Source of the DNA: an uncultured Oscillibacter sp.
GTDB lineage: Bacteria > Bacillota > Clostridia > Oscillospirales > Oscillospiraceae
Assembly (NCBI GenBank): GCA_910587705.1
Contig: CAJUMX010000008.1
Coordinates: 1-64,000 of the forward strand
Length of the DNA stretch: 64,000 bases
Reading direction: 5' to 3'
In this document: positions 16,364 to 24,517 of the stretch, one piece after another
How the letters are laid out: each line of letters starts with the position of its first letter
How positions within the stretch are numbered: the stretch's first letter is position 1
Translations under genes and position numbers: made by a program
The notes under the pieces: generated by a model
The model's database searches: none
Seen by the model: the letters and a program-made list of their open reading frames with translations, nothing else
Told to the model about the DNA's origin: nothing

Positions 16364-16687
16364 TTACGCCAGACGGCTCAATTCCCTCGCCATAAGCGCG
16401 GCGGCAGCGCCGCCGAACACCACCGCCAGCACAATCGCAATGACGGCCCAAATCAAGGCCGCCCGGGCCCAGTTCTGCTTGGAGGAATTCGTGCTGCCGC
16501 TAAAGGCCCAGACCAGCAGCAGAATAAAGCCCACAATGGGGATTCCCACCAGAAAAAGCGTGAGGAGCCAATCGCCAATGGAAACCGCTTCCTCGCCGTC
16601 CAGCGCTCCGCCAGATACCATGGAGCCGCAGGAAGGACACGCCACCGCCGAGTCCGGAATCACTTGCCCACACCGTTTGCAATACAT
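16364..16687 (-). CDS. Zinc-ribbon small membrane protein
   Basis: 107 residues from ATG 16687. The N-terminal zinc ribbon YCKRCGQVIPDSAVACPSCG (four cysteines) is followed by two hydrophobic segments (WLLTLFLVGIPIVGFILLLV and AALIWAVIAIVLAVVFGG). Such zinc_ribbon_2 proteins with two membrane spans are common in Firmicutes and uncharacterised. Monocistronic, with promoter at 16756 and terminator at 16307. Confidence 0.82.
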   Translation of the reverse strand: MYCKRCGQVIPDSAVACPSCGSMVSGGALDGEEAVSIGDWLLTLFLVGIPIVGFILLLVWAFSGSTNSSKQNWARAALIWAVIAIVLAVVFGGAAAALMARELSRLA

Positions 16688-16755
16688 ACCGTTTCCCTCT
16701 CTTTTTGTTGTTGTATTTGTCACATAGTGCCAAAACATGGCCTATCTTGTTGTCG

Positions 16756-16784
16756 ATTATAACGCAGAATCCAGCACCTGTCAA
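16756..16784 (-). promoter_or_regulatory. Promoter of the zinc-ribbon gene
   Basis: TTGACA, 17 nt, TATAAT: full consensus; start near 16749, 60-nt leader. Confidence 0.8.
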
Positions 16785-16850
16785 GCTGTTAAGGACATTT
16801 GTTCGTTTATTGCGCACACAGCGCAGGGGCGGAAGCCAGAACATTCCTCT

Positions 16851-16882
16851 AAAAAACCAGGGAGGCAAATCCTCCCTGGTTT
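16851..16882 (-). terminator. Terminator of the permease-PEBP operon
   Basis: AACCAGGGAGG / CCTCCCTGGTT stem followed on the minus strand by six T. Confidence 0.88.
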
Positions 16883-16890
16883 CGGTGCGT

Positions 16891-17352
16891 TTATCCAAAT
16901 TCCGCCGTCAGGCTGCCCTTTTGCAGCACATGGCCCTCCGCCGCCTTGAGGAAGTGCTTCTTCCTCGCGTTGGAGCTCAAGCCCAGAACGCAGTCCAGGG
17001 CGTAAACCGTCAGCCGGTAGCGGTGCCGGGCCCAGATGGGGGGCTTTGGCCCCGCGTAGCGGTGGACGCCGTAAGCGAGGCCCTGAACCACACCGCTCTC
17101 CAGCCGGTCCCGCTGGGGGATGCCCCCGGGGATGACGGGCCGGGCGGGGAAATTCCACATCACCCAATGGGTGAAGCCCTTTATAGGGTGGCTCATGTCC
17201 TCCAGGGTGACCGCCAGGGTCCTGGCCCGGGGGGACAGGTTCTCCAGGACCATTTCCGGGGACAAATCCTTGCCCCGGCCGGTATTGTCCAGGGGGAAGC
17301 GCCCGCCGTCCGTCAGACCGGGGCAGTGAAAATGCAGGGTTTCGATTTCCAT
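16891..17352 (-). CDS. YbhB/YbcL-type (PEBP) protein
   Basis: 153 residues of the phosphatidylethanolamine-binding/Raf-kinase-inhibitor-like family. Seen: DLSPEMVLENLSPRARTLAV, then the conserved ligand-pocket segments FTHWVMWNFP and GVHRYAGPKPPI, and HRYRLTVYALDCVLGL. Bacterial members have no firmly established function. It begins 23 nt after the permease stop, so the two are co-transcribed. AGAGG precedes the ATG. Confidence 0.9.
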   Translation of the reverse strand: MEIETLHFHCPGLTDGGRFPLDNTGRGKDLSPEMVLENLSPRARTLAVTLEDMSHPIKGFTHWVMWNFPARPVIPGGIPQRDRLESGVVQGLAYGVHRYAGPKPPIWARHRYRLTVYALDCVLGLSSNARKKHFLKAAEGHVLQKGSLTAEFG

Positions 17353-17374
17353 GGTTACCTCTATGCTTCTTCTC

Positions 17375-18730
17375 TCAAGTTTTCTCTTTGGGCAGGATCA
17401 GGTTCAAAAGCACCGCCATCAGCGTGGCAATGACCACCGGGGACTTGCCGAAGATCATGGTAAAGCCGTCGGGGAACTGGCTCAGGGCCCCGCTGGCCTG
17501 GCTGACTCCCACGCCCAGGGCGGCGGACAGTCCCACGATGGTGGTATTCCGGGCCGTCAGGCTCTGGGAGGCGATGAGCTTCATACCCGTCATGGCGATG
17601 GTGGAAAAGACGGTGATGGTGGCTCCGCCCAGCACGCACTGGGGGATGGTGGTCAGCACCGCCGCGAACTTGGGGGACAATCCCGCCAGCAGCAAAAAGC
17701 CGCCGGTCATGACAAACACGATCCGGTTTACCACCTTGTTGGTGGTGACAATGCCCACGTTCTGGGAATAGGTGGCCGTGGGCAGACCGCCGAAAAAGGC
17801 CGTCAGGATGTTACTAAAGCCGTAGGCGATAATACCGCCCTGGAGCTCCTGGTCCGTGGGGTCCCGGTCCAGGCCGCCCACGGTGGTGGCGGTAAAGTCG
17901 CCGATGGCCTGGATGGAGTTGATGGCAAAGAGCAGCCCAATGGCCACGCAGGAGGGAATGTCAAAGGTGATTCCAAAGTGCATCACCCGGGGCAGGGAGA
18001 ACCAGGCGGCAGGGCCCACCTCGGCAAAGGAGACCATGCCAAAAAACATGGAAATCACATAGCCGCAGAGCATGCCGATGAGGATGGAGGCCAGCTTGCA
18101 GATGCCCTTTCCGTGGTTGTTCAGCAGCATGACAATGGCCAGGGTCAGCACGGCCACCAGCCAGTTCTGCCAGGAGCCGTAAACCAGGGCCTCGGTCTGG
18201 CGCTTGGTCTCCACCACCAGCTCGTATGTATTGGCGGTTCCTCCCGCCATGTAGTTGATGGCCGTGGGATAGAGAGAAAGGCCAATGGTAAACACCACCG
18301 TGCCGGTGATCACCGGCGGGAACAGGAGGCGGATTTTCTTCACAAACACGCCCACCACAATGGCGACGATTCCGCCCACGATCATAGCCCCGGCGATGGC
18401 GCCCACGCCGCCTCCCGTGGAGGCGATGGCCTGCATGCTGGGGACATAGGCGAAGCTGACGCCCATGATCACCGGCAGGCCGGAGCCGAAATACCTGTTT
18501 ACAGGGTAAAGCTGGATGATGGTGCACACGGCGGACATCACCAGAGACGCCTGAATCAGCAGCACCTGATCCGCCGGGCTCAGGCCAATGGCCCCGGCAA
18601 TGATGATGGGCGGCGTGACACAGCCCACGATCATAGCCACCAGATGTTGAAGGGACAGGGAGACGGCGGAGCCCAGGGGGGGAATGCCTCGAATTTGGAA
18701 CAGCGTCTGCTGGCCGGAGGGGGTTCTCAT
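17375..18730 (-). CDS. NCS2-family nucleobase permease (xanthine/urate type)
   Basis: 451 residues, 12-14 membrane segments. Family signatures: SLSLQHLVAMIVGCVTPPII near the N-terminus, then INSIQAIGDFTATTVGGLDR and the carrier motif ATYSQNVGIVTTNKVVNR, which fits the purine branch (xanthine/uric acid) better than uracil permease. It probably imports a purine by proton symport. It has its own strong promoter and is followed by a PEBP gene. Substrate is inference; it may feed the ygeY/ygeW pathway 4 kb away. Confidence 0.88.
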   Translation of the reverse strand: MRTPSGQQTLFQIRGIPPLGSAVSLSLQHLVAMIVGCVTPPIIIAGAIGLSPADQVLLIQASLVMSAVCTIIQLYPVNRYFGSGLPVIMGVSFAYVPSMQAIASTGGGVGAIAGAMIVGGIVAIVVGVFVKKIRLLFPPVITGTVVFTIGLSLYPTAINYMAGGTANTYELVVETKRQTEALVYGSWQNWLVAVLTLAIVMLLNNHGKGICKLASILIGMLCGYVISMFFGMVSFAEVGPAAWFSLPRVMHFGITFDIPSCVAIGLLFAINSIQAIGDFTATTVGGLDRDPTDQELQGGIIAYGFSNILTAFFGGLPTATYSQNVGIVTTNKVVNRIVFVMTGGFLLLAGLSPKFAAVLTTIPQCVLGGATITVFSTIAMTGMKLIASQSLTARNTTIVGLSAALGVGVSQASGALSQFPDGFTMIFGKSPVVIATLMAVLLNLILPKEKT

Positions 18731-18803
18731 AGCGGGGTTCTCCTTCCTGTTTCTTCGATCTTCTTTCTGTCACCGGCGGTCCCAAAAAAGGTCCACCTTT
18801 TCC

Positions 18804-18832
18804 AGTTTACAGGAGTGGAGACCGGATGTCAA
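18804..18832 (-). promoter_or_regulatory. Promoter of the permease
   Basis: TTGACA, 17 nt, TAAACT, in the 112-nt gap after the GerMN lipoprotein gene. Confidence 0.7.
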
Positions 18833-18842
18833 GGACAAAACT

Positions 18843-19724
18843 TTACTCCTCCAGGCCCTCCATAAGCCCCAGGTCCCGGCGGAATTCGCCATCCACCAGG
18901 AAGCGAACCTCCTCCACCGCCTCCAGGGAGGAGAGGGAATTTTTCAGCGCCCGGAGGGCGGTGCGGACCGCCCCCTCCTCCAGCCCCTCCAGCAGGGCGG
19001 AGGAGAGGTTCACATAGCAGATATCCTCCTCCAGCCAGACGGACTTCACCTGGAAGCCCTCCGGCAGGGGGGAGAACAGGTCCCGGCCCTCCGGCTGGCT
19101 CTCCAGGGCCCGGGCCACGGCGGAGACCTGGGTGTCCCCCTCATAGAGGTCCAGGGTCTGCTCCGCCGCCATGAGGCGGCCCTGCTGGTTCAGGAAGTAC
19201 AGCAGCACGTCCACGGTGCTGATCACGTCCTCCTCCGGCGTGAGAAGCACCTCCCGGATGTTCAGCACCTGCCGCTCCCGGTAGACCAGCTCCCGTCCCC
19301 GGACGGTGATCTGAACGGAGGAGACCTCCGGCACCTGGGCCAAGGTCATGGCAATGGCGCTGTCCGCCAGGGTCATGGCCACGCCGGAGAGACTTTCATA
19401 GGCCGGGGACAGGTCCACCCGGGCCCGGTCCCCTTCCAGCTCCAGGGAGAGGAGGGTGGTCCCGGCGGGGAGGGTGCTTTTCAGCGTCTCGTCGGCGGGC
19501 CCCTTCAAAAGCTCCGCCACCAGCGCCTCCGCCAGGCGGAGAGGGGTGTCGGTCTCCGCGTCGTATAAGTACACGGTCTCCGTGCGAAGGGGCGACTCCC
19601 CGGCGGAGTAGGTGAGGTCCGCCTCCTGGAAATAGAGCTCATAGCCCGTCCGGACAGGCTCCTCCCGCCGGCAGCCCGTCAGCAGCAGGGGCAGGAGCAG
19701 CAGCAGGCAAAGCCGCTTTTTCAC
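18843..19724 (-). CDS. Lipoprotein with two GerMN domains
   Basis: 293 residues. Signal with lipobox (LLLLPLLLTGC). Two GerMN units: residues about 45-150 (TVYLYDAETDTPLRL, ELLKGPADETLKSTLPAGT, DLSPAYESL) and about 170-285 (VDVLLYFLNQQGRL, ALESQPEGRDLFSPLPEGF, YVNLSSALLEGL). The start is GTG 19724, overlapping the kinase stop (GTGA), so it is coupled to the histidine kinase. The order response regulator, kinase, GerMN lipoprotein matches MtrA-MtrB-LpqB of Actinobacteria, where LpqB modulates the kinase; a similar extracytoplasmic partner role is inferred. Confidence 0.88.
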   Translation of the reverse strand: MKKRLCLLLLLPLLLTGCRREEPVRTGYELYFQEADLTYSAGESPLRTETVYLYDAETDTPLRLAEALVAELLKGPADETLKSTLPAGTTLLSLELEGDRARVDLSPAYESLSGVAMTLADSAIAMTLAQVPEVSSVQITVRGRELVYRERQVLNIREVLLTPEEDVISTVDVLLYFLNQQGRLMAAEQTLDLYEGDTQVSAVARALESQPEGRDLFSPLPEGFQVKSVWLEEDICYVNLSSALLEGLEEGAVRTALRALKNSLSSLEAVEEVRFLVDGEFRRDLGLMEGLEE

Positions 19725-21097
19725 GGTTCCTCCCTCCTCTCCAGCGCGGGCCAGCGGACGGTGAACACCGCGCCGCCGCCGGGGCGGTTGGCAGCCTCCA
19801 CCGCGCCGCCCCGGCGCTTCACCGTGTCGCTGACGATGGCAAGCCCCAGGCCCGTGCCTCCCGCCGCCCGGGACCGGGCCTTGTCCACCCGGTAGAAGCG
19901 CTCGAAAATCCGGGGCAGGTCCGCCTCGGGGATGCCCGCGCCGTTGTCCGCCACGGTGAGGACCACCAGCTCCCCCACCCGCTCCAGGGAGACCTGGACG
20001 GAGCCGCCGATGGCGGAGTATTTCACCGCGTTGTCCACCAGATTGTAAATCACCTGATGGGTCTCGTCCCGGGTGCCCAGCACCACGCACGCCCCTCCGG
20101 CGGAGTAGGTGAGGTCCACCCCCTTCTCCTGGGCCACCAGATTCATCATCCGCATGACCTGCTCCAAAACCGGCAGGATGTCCACCGCCGCCGGGGGGTC
20201 CAGCACGCCGCTGTCCAGCCGGGTCAGGCGGAGGAGGTCCTCCGTAATGCGGGAGAGGCGCTCCGCCTCCCGGCCGATGTCGGTGACAAACTCCTTGGTG
20301 GTTTCCGGGTCGATGTTCTCCGTCTGTAAAATAGAGTCCGACAGAAGGCGGATGGCCGCCAGGGGAGTTTTCAGCTCGTGAGACGCGTCGGAGACGAAGC
20401 GGCGGCGGGCGTTCTCCGTGGTCTGGAGACGGTCCGTCAGGCTGTTGAACTCATAGCCGATCTGGGCGATCTCATCCCGACCCCGGATGTCCGCCCGGTG
20501 GCTGTAGGCCCCCTCCCGCACCTCTCGAATGGCGGTGAGGAGCAGGCCGATCTTGCGGGTCAAAGCCTTGGAGAGGATGAGGCTCAAGGCCAACACCAGC
20601 CCCCCCGCCACGGCGGAGAGGCGCAACAGCGTCTCCTGGAGGCCGGAGAGCAGGGTGGCCTGCTCCGTGTCGTACTCATAGGCGTACACCGCGCCGATGA
20701 TCTGGCTCTGGTACATGATGGGCGAGGAGGCCCGGCTGTGAAAGGCCCCCTGGCGATAGGTGCAGCTGGTGGCGTCCCGCCCCTGGAGGGCGTGGACAAT
20801 CTCCGTATACAAAGCATAGCAGCCCACGGCGCTGTCGGTCTCCCGGGTGTCGTAGAGCACCCGGCTGGCGCTGTCCGTCACCAAAATGCGGCTCAAGCCC
20901 GTCTCCTCCACCACGCTCATGGCGTCGGCCACGTTCTCCTCCGTCAGGGGGGAGAGGCCCGAGAGGGCGTTCACCATGACGGAGACGCTGTTTTGGAGGT
21001 TGGCGGTCTTGGAGTGAAAGACCAGGTCCTCCGACACCAGCAGAGGATAGGTGTTCAGCAGCAGCAGCACCGCCAGAATGACGGCAATGTAGCTCAC
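19721..21097 (-). CDS. Sensor histidine kinase
   Basis: 458 residues from GTG 21097. Membrane segment 1 (VILAVLLLLNTYPLLV), an extracytoplasmic sensor region (about 25-150), membrane segment 2 (VAGGLVLALSLILSKAL), HAMP (about 175-230), the HisKA H-box SDASHELKTPLAAIRLLSDS, then HATPase N (HQVIYNLVDNAVKYS), G1 (VADNGAGIP) and G2 (GGTGLGLAIV). The true start is uncertain: no Shine-Dalgarno precedes the GTG, and the open frame continues upstream as RPYWGSLQFRFGVSYIAV to an ATT near the response-regulator stop. Partner of the regulator at 21135. Confidence 0.92.
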   Translation of the reverse strand: MSYIAVILAVLLLLNTYPLLVSEDLVFHSKTANLQNSVSVMVNALSGLSPLTEENVADAMSVVEETGLSRILVTDSASRVLYDTRETDSAVGCYALYTEIVHALQGRDATSCTYRQGAFHSRASSPIMYQSQIIGAVYAYEYDTEQATLLSGLQETLLRLSAVAGGLVLALSLILSKALTRKIGLLLTAIREVREGAYSHRADIRGRDEIAQIGYEFNSLTDRLQTTENARRRFVSDASHELKTPLAAIRLLSDSILQTENIDPETTKEFVTDIGREAERLSRITEDLLRLTRLDSGVLDPPAAVDILPVLEQVMRMMNLVAQEKGVDLTYSAGGACVVLGTRDETHQVIYNLVDNAVKYSAIGGSVQVSLERVGELVVLTVADNGAGIPEADLPRIFERFYRVDKARSRAAGGTGLGLAIVSDTVKRRGGAVEAANRPGGGAVFTVRWPALERREEP

Positions 21098-21134
21098 GCC
21101 GAAGCGGAACTGGAGGCTGCCCCAATAGGGACGT

Positions 21135-21812
21135 TCATTCCTTGAAATAGTACCCCACCCCCCACTTGGTCATAATGTGGTCCGGCTCCGCCGGGTTCTC
21201 CTCCAGCTTCTCCCGGAGGCGGCGGATGTGGACGTCCACCGTCCGGTAGTCCCCGGCGTAGCTGTAGCCCCAGACCACGTTCATGAGATTTTCCCGGCTG
21301 TAGACCCGCCGGGGATTGCGCATCAAAAGCTCGATGAGGTCGTACTCCTTGGCGGTGAGGTCCACGGGGGTCTCCCCCCGGGCGGCGGAGCGCTCCTCCG
21401 TGTTCAGGGTGATGCCCCCAGCGGTCAAAACGCTGCCCCGGGTCCGCTGGACCCCGGCGGCCCGGCGGAGCAGGGCCCGGACCCGGGCTTTCAGCTCCAG
21501 GATGTTAAAGGGCTTGGTGAGGTAGTCGTCCGCCCCGCACTCAAAGCCCATCAGCTTGTCCGCATCCTCGCTCTTGGCGGTCAGCATGATGATGGGCACA
21601 TTGGAAAATTCCCGGATGCGCATGCAGGCCTCCAGCCCGTCCACTTCCGGCATCATCAGGTCCAAAATGATGAGGTCCAGCTTGCCCTCCCGGGCCAGCT
21701 CCACGGCGGCCGCCCCGTCGTAGGCGCACTCCACCTCATAGCCCTCGTTCTCCAGATTGAATTTAATCCCCTTCACCAGGGTCCGCTCGTCGTCTACCAC
21801 CAAGATTTTCAT
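21135..21812 (-). CDS. OmpR/PhoB-type response regulator
   Basis: 225 residues. Receiver domain with acidic pocket DDE, the phospho-acceptor aspartate in LDLIILDLMMPEVDG, and switch residues T (MLTAKS) and K (LTKPFN). The C-terminal winged helix is VDLTAKEYDLIELLMRNPRR, with RTVDVHIRRLREKLEENP as recognition helix. It resembles WalR/MtrA-type regulators. It overlaps the ComEA-like gene by 4 nt (ATGA) upstream and is followed by the kinase. Confidence 0.95.
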   Translation of the reverse strand: MKILVVDDERTLVKGIKFNLENEGYEVECAYDGAAAVELAREGKLDLIILDLMMPEVDGLEACMRIREFSNVPIIMLTAKSEDADKLMGFECGADDYLTKPFNILELKARVRALLRRAAGVQRTRGSVLTAGGITLNTEERSAARGETPVDLTAKEYDLIELLMRNPRRVYSRENLMNVVWGYSYAGDYRTVDVHIRRLREKLEENPAEPDHIMTKWGVGYYFKE

Positions 21813-22180
21813 TCCAGTTCCTCCACGGTCACAAGTCCCTCCAGCGCCGTCAGCTTTCCCTGTCCGATGCCGGAAACGTTTATCAAATCCTCCGCGGCCT
21901 CAAAGCGCCCGTGTTCCTCCCGGTACGCCACAATCCGCCCCGCCAGCTCCTTCCCGATGCCGGGCAGAGCGGTGAGTTCCTCCACATCTGCGGCGTTGAG
22001 GTTGACCGGCTCCGGGTCCGGCCAGGCCCCTTCCATCGGGGTCTCTCGGGCCGTCTCCACGGCGGGAGCCTCCGGTACCGCCCGATCCCAGAGAAACAGC
22101 CCCAGAAGCAGGCACAAAAACAGCCCCGTCAGACCCAGCAGGGTCCGCTCTCCCCAGGTGGGAGTTTGCCGTGTCTCCAT
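21809..22180 (-). CDS. ComEA-like helix-hairpin-helix membrane protein
   Basis: 123 residues from ATG 22180 (GGAGG upstream). One N-terminal membrane anchor (LLGLTGLFLCLLLGLFLW), an acidic spacer, and a pair of helix-hairpin-helix motifs: NLNAADVEELTALPGIGKEL and DLINVSGIGQGKLTALEGLV, as in ComEA, the DNA receptor of competence. No other competence genes adjoin. Its link with a two-component system is unusual; it is the first gene of the operon. Confidence 0.85.
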   Translation of the reverse strand: METRQTPTWGERTLLGLTGLFLCLLLGLFLWDRAVPEAPAVETARETPMEGAWPDPEPVNLNAADVEELTALPGIGKELAGRIVAYREEHGRFEAAEDLINVSGIGQGKLTALEGLVTVEELE

Positions 22181-22182
22181 GG

Positions 22183-22211
22183 TTGCGTTCCTCCGTTTTT
22201 TTTGGTATACT
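22183..22211 (+). promoter_or_regulatory. Promoter of the D,D-carboxypeptidase gene
   Basis: TTGCGT, 17 nt, TATACT. The following leader holds a small GGGCGGCGGCCC-type palindrome (22228-22258). Confidence 0.65.
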
Positions 22212-22287
22212 GTTGGGGAATTCATCGAAGGGCGGCGGCCCACCGCCGCTCTACCGGCTATTATAACACAGATTTTGGGGGATGGAC

Positions 22288-23655
22288 ATGAAAACAAGGC
22301 GCTTTTTCGGAAGTTTTTTCTTGGCCCTTCTGCTGGTGGGGCTGCTGGCCGTCCCTGCGGAGGCGGCCTGGGTAACGGACCCAGACGTGGAGGCCAAGGC
22401 CGCCCTGCTGATCGACCGGAAAACCGGGGCGGTGCTCTACGCGCTGAACGAGCACGACGAGCTCTATCCCGCCAGCCTCACCAAGATCATGACCTGCCTG
22501 CTGGTGCTGGAGGCGGTGGATGAGGGACGGCTGACGCTGAGCCAGGAGATCACCGCCACGCCCACGGCCCTGGAGGGGCTGGCGGAGGACGGCAGCACCG
22601 CCGGTATCGAGGCGGGGGAAACCCTCACGGTGGAGGAGCTTCTCTACTGCCTGATGGTGGTCTCCGCCAACGAGGCCGGGGCCATCCTGGCGGAGAAAAT
22701 CTCCGGCACTGTGGAGAGCTTTGTGGACCGGATGAACGCCAAGGCCCGGGAGCTGGGGTGCGAAAACACCCACTTCATGAATCCCCACGGCTATCACGAC
22801 TCCCAGCACTACACCTCCGCCTGGGACCTGTACCTCATCACCAAGGCGGCCCTGGAGCACCCCATGTTCATGACCGTCTGCGACGCCAGCTCCCACATCG
22901 TTCCGGCCACCAATCTCTCCCCGGAGCGGCAGCTAAACAACACCAACTTCCTCATCCGCAGCGGCCGGGAGTACTACAACCCAGATGTCCACGGCGTCAA
23001 AACCGGCTCCCATTCCCAGGCGGGAAACTGCCTGGTCTCCACCGCCCAGCACGCCAGCATGGACCTTCTCTGTGTCATCCTGGGCGCGGACCGGATTCAG
23101 GACGAAAAGGGCATCTGGTGGACCTATAGCTTTGTGTATACGGACAAGCTCTATAACTGGGCCTTCGACAACTTTTCCTATCAGGTGATCTTGAAGGAGG
23201 ACGACGTAGCCGGAGAGGCGCCGGTGTCCCTCTCCTCCACAGACCATGTGACCCTCCGCCCGGAGAGGGCGGTGGAGCTGCTGCTGCCAAAGGGCGTGGA
23301 GCTGGAGGAGCTGGAGAAAACCCTAACCCTGAAATCCGACCCGGCGGAGGCCCCCATTGCCGAGGGGGACGTGCTGGGCACCATGACCATCACCCTGGAC
23401 GGGGAGGAGCTGGCGGAGGTAGACCTGCTGGCCTTCACCAATGTGGAGGCGTCCCGTCTGCGGGTTCTCTGGCGGGACGTGAAGCAGTTCTTCTCCACCA
23501 CCGCCGCCAAGGTGGTGCTGGGGGTACTCCTGGCGCTGGCCGCCGTCTTTGGCGGCTGGAGGCTGCTGTTCAGCCGCCGCCGCTACCGTTACGGCCGCAG
23601 CGTGGGTGGCGGCCGTCGCCGGGGCGTGTACCGGGGCCCCCGAAGAAGGCGGTAA
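22288..23655 (+). CDS. D-alanyl-D-alanine carboxypeptidase (DacF/PBP5 type)
   Basis: 455 residues, exported. Signal peptide ends near AVPAEAA. Peptidase S11 motifs: SLTK (SxxK nucleophile) in YPASLTKIMTCLLVLEA, SAN (SxN) in VVSANEAGA, and KTG in HGVKTGSHSQAGNC. It trims the terminal D-Ala of peptidoglycan stem peptides. The C-terminal part (about 300-400) is the usual beta-rich domain, then a membrane helix (VVLGVLLALAAVFGGWRLLF) and an unusual tail of about 30 residues rich in Arg, Gly and Tyr. ATG 22288 is preferred: GGGGG lies 6 nt upstream. Confidence 0.94.
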   Translation: MKTRRFFGSFFLALLLVGLLAVPAEAAWVTDPDVEAKAALLIDRKTGAVLYALNEHDELYPASLTKIMTCLLVLEAVDEGRLTLSQEITATPTALEGLAEDGSTAGIEAGETLTVEELLYCLMVVSANEAGAILAEKISGTVESFVDRMNAKARELGCENTHFMNPHGYHDSQHYTSAWDLYLITKAALEHPMFMTVCDASSHIVPATNLSPERQLNNTNFLIRSGREYYNPDVHGVKTGSHSQAGNCLVSTAQHASMDLLCVILGADRIQDEKGIWWTYSFVYTDKLYNWAFDNFSYQVILKEDDVAGEAPVSLSSTDHVTLRPERAVELLLPKGVELEELEKTLTLKSDPAEAPIAEGDVLGTMTITLDGEELAEVDLLAFTNVEASRLRVLWRDVKQFFSTTAAKVVLGVLLALAAVFGGWRLLFSRRRYRYGRSVGGGRRRGVYRGPRRRR

Positions 23656-23661
23656 ATAAAG

Positions 23662-23694
23662 AGGAGACTGTCCTGGGGGACAGTCTCTTCTTTT
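23662..23694 (+). terminator. Terminator of the carboxypeptidase gene
   Basis: GAGACTGTCC / GGACAGTCTC stem, then TTCTTTT. Confidence 0.85.
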
Positions 23695-23708
23695 GCGCGT
23701 TTCCAGCA

Positions 23709-24221
23709 TTACAGATACTTCACCAGCTCCTCCAGGGGCCTGCGGTCCGTATGGAGCCGGGCGGGATGCGCGCCCTCCGCCGGATAGCCCAGGGCCAGCA
23801 GGGCAATGGGGCAGGTGCCCGCCATCTCCGGGAAGGAAGCCAGCAGCTTGTCCGGCTCGAACTTTCCAATGTAGGTGGTGCCCAGTCCCAGGTCCGCCGC
23901 CTGGAGCATCATCTGGGTGGCGGCAATGGCGGCGTCGATTTCTCCGTGGTCCTTGCCGTCGGTCTCCCGCTTCCAGGAGACGGCGGGGTCATAGCACACC
24001 GCCAGCATCACCGGCGGGTTGAAATGAGACCCGGAGCAGGCGTCGGCCTTCTCCAGGGCCTCGGGGCTTTGGAGGACGAAGATGCGCTGAGGCTGGTAGT
24101 TGTGGGCTGTGGGGGCGTTCCGCCCGGCCTCCAGAATCAGGTCCAGCTTTTCCGGTTCCACGGGCCGGGAATCGAACTTCCGGAGGGAGTACCGCGCGGC
24201 GGAGAGAGTTTGGAAATCCAT
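23709..24221 (-). CDS. Nitroreductase family protein
   Basis: 170 residues from ATG 24221 (GAGG 8 nt upstream). FMN-binding nitroreductase: RYSLRKFDSRPVEPEKLDLI, then LEAGRNAPTAHNYQPQRIFV, and C-terminal LGLGTTYIGKF with CPIALLALGYPAE. NAD(P)H-dependent reduction of quinones or nitro compounds is typical; the physiological substrate is unknown. It stands alone. The 296 bases upstream (24222-24517) hold no gene, only the thrH promoter. Confidence 0.9.
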   Translation of the reverse strand: MDFQTLSAARYSLRKFDSRPVEPEKLDLILEAGRNAPTAHNYQPQRIFVLQSPEALEKADACSGSHFNPPVMLAVCYDPAVSWKRETDGKDHGEIDAAIAATQMMLQAADLGLGTTYIGKFEPDKLLASFPEMAGTCPIALLALGYPAEGAHPARLHTDRRPLEELVKYL

Positions 24222-24437
24222 GAGCAATACCTCATTTCTATGAGAGTCTGTTTTAAAGCCAGCGCTTGAAAGAAGAAGCGGGAGAGGGGGCATGCAGCTT
24301 CCCCTATGCCCTGCAATCCATCCGCCTTCTTTCGGAGGGTGCGGCCGCCGTGTTAAGTCATTTTGCTGCGGCTGCTTGCTGGTAAAACCATAGCATATGC
24401 CCCGGAAAAAAGCAAGTCCCACCTGCCGAAATAAAAG

Positions 24438-24466
24438 GTGACAACCACCCAAAACTCTGCTATACT
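24438..24466 (+). promoter_or_regulatory. Promoter of thrH
   Basis: GTGACA, 17 nt, TATACT; start near 24473, AAGGAG before ATG 24518. Confidence 0.55.
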
Positions 24467-24517
24467 AGGAAGCGGAAAAAAACGGTTTCCCACTCTGGAA
24501 CATCAAGGAGAAGTGCT

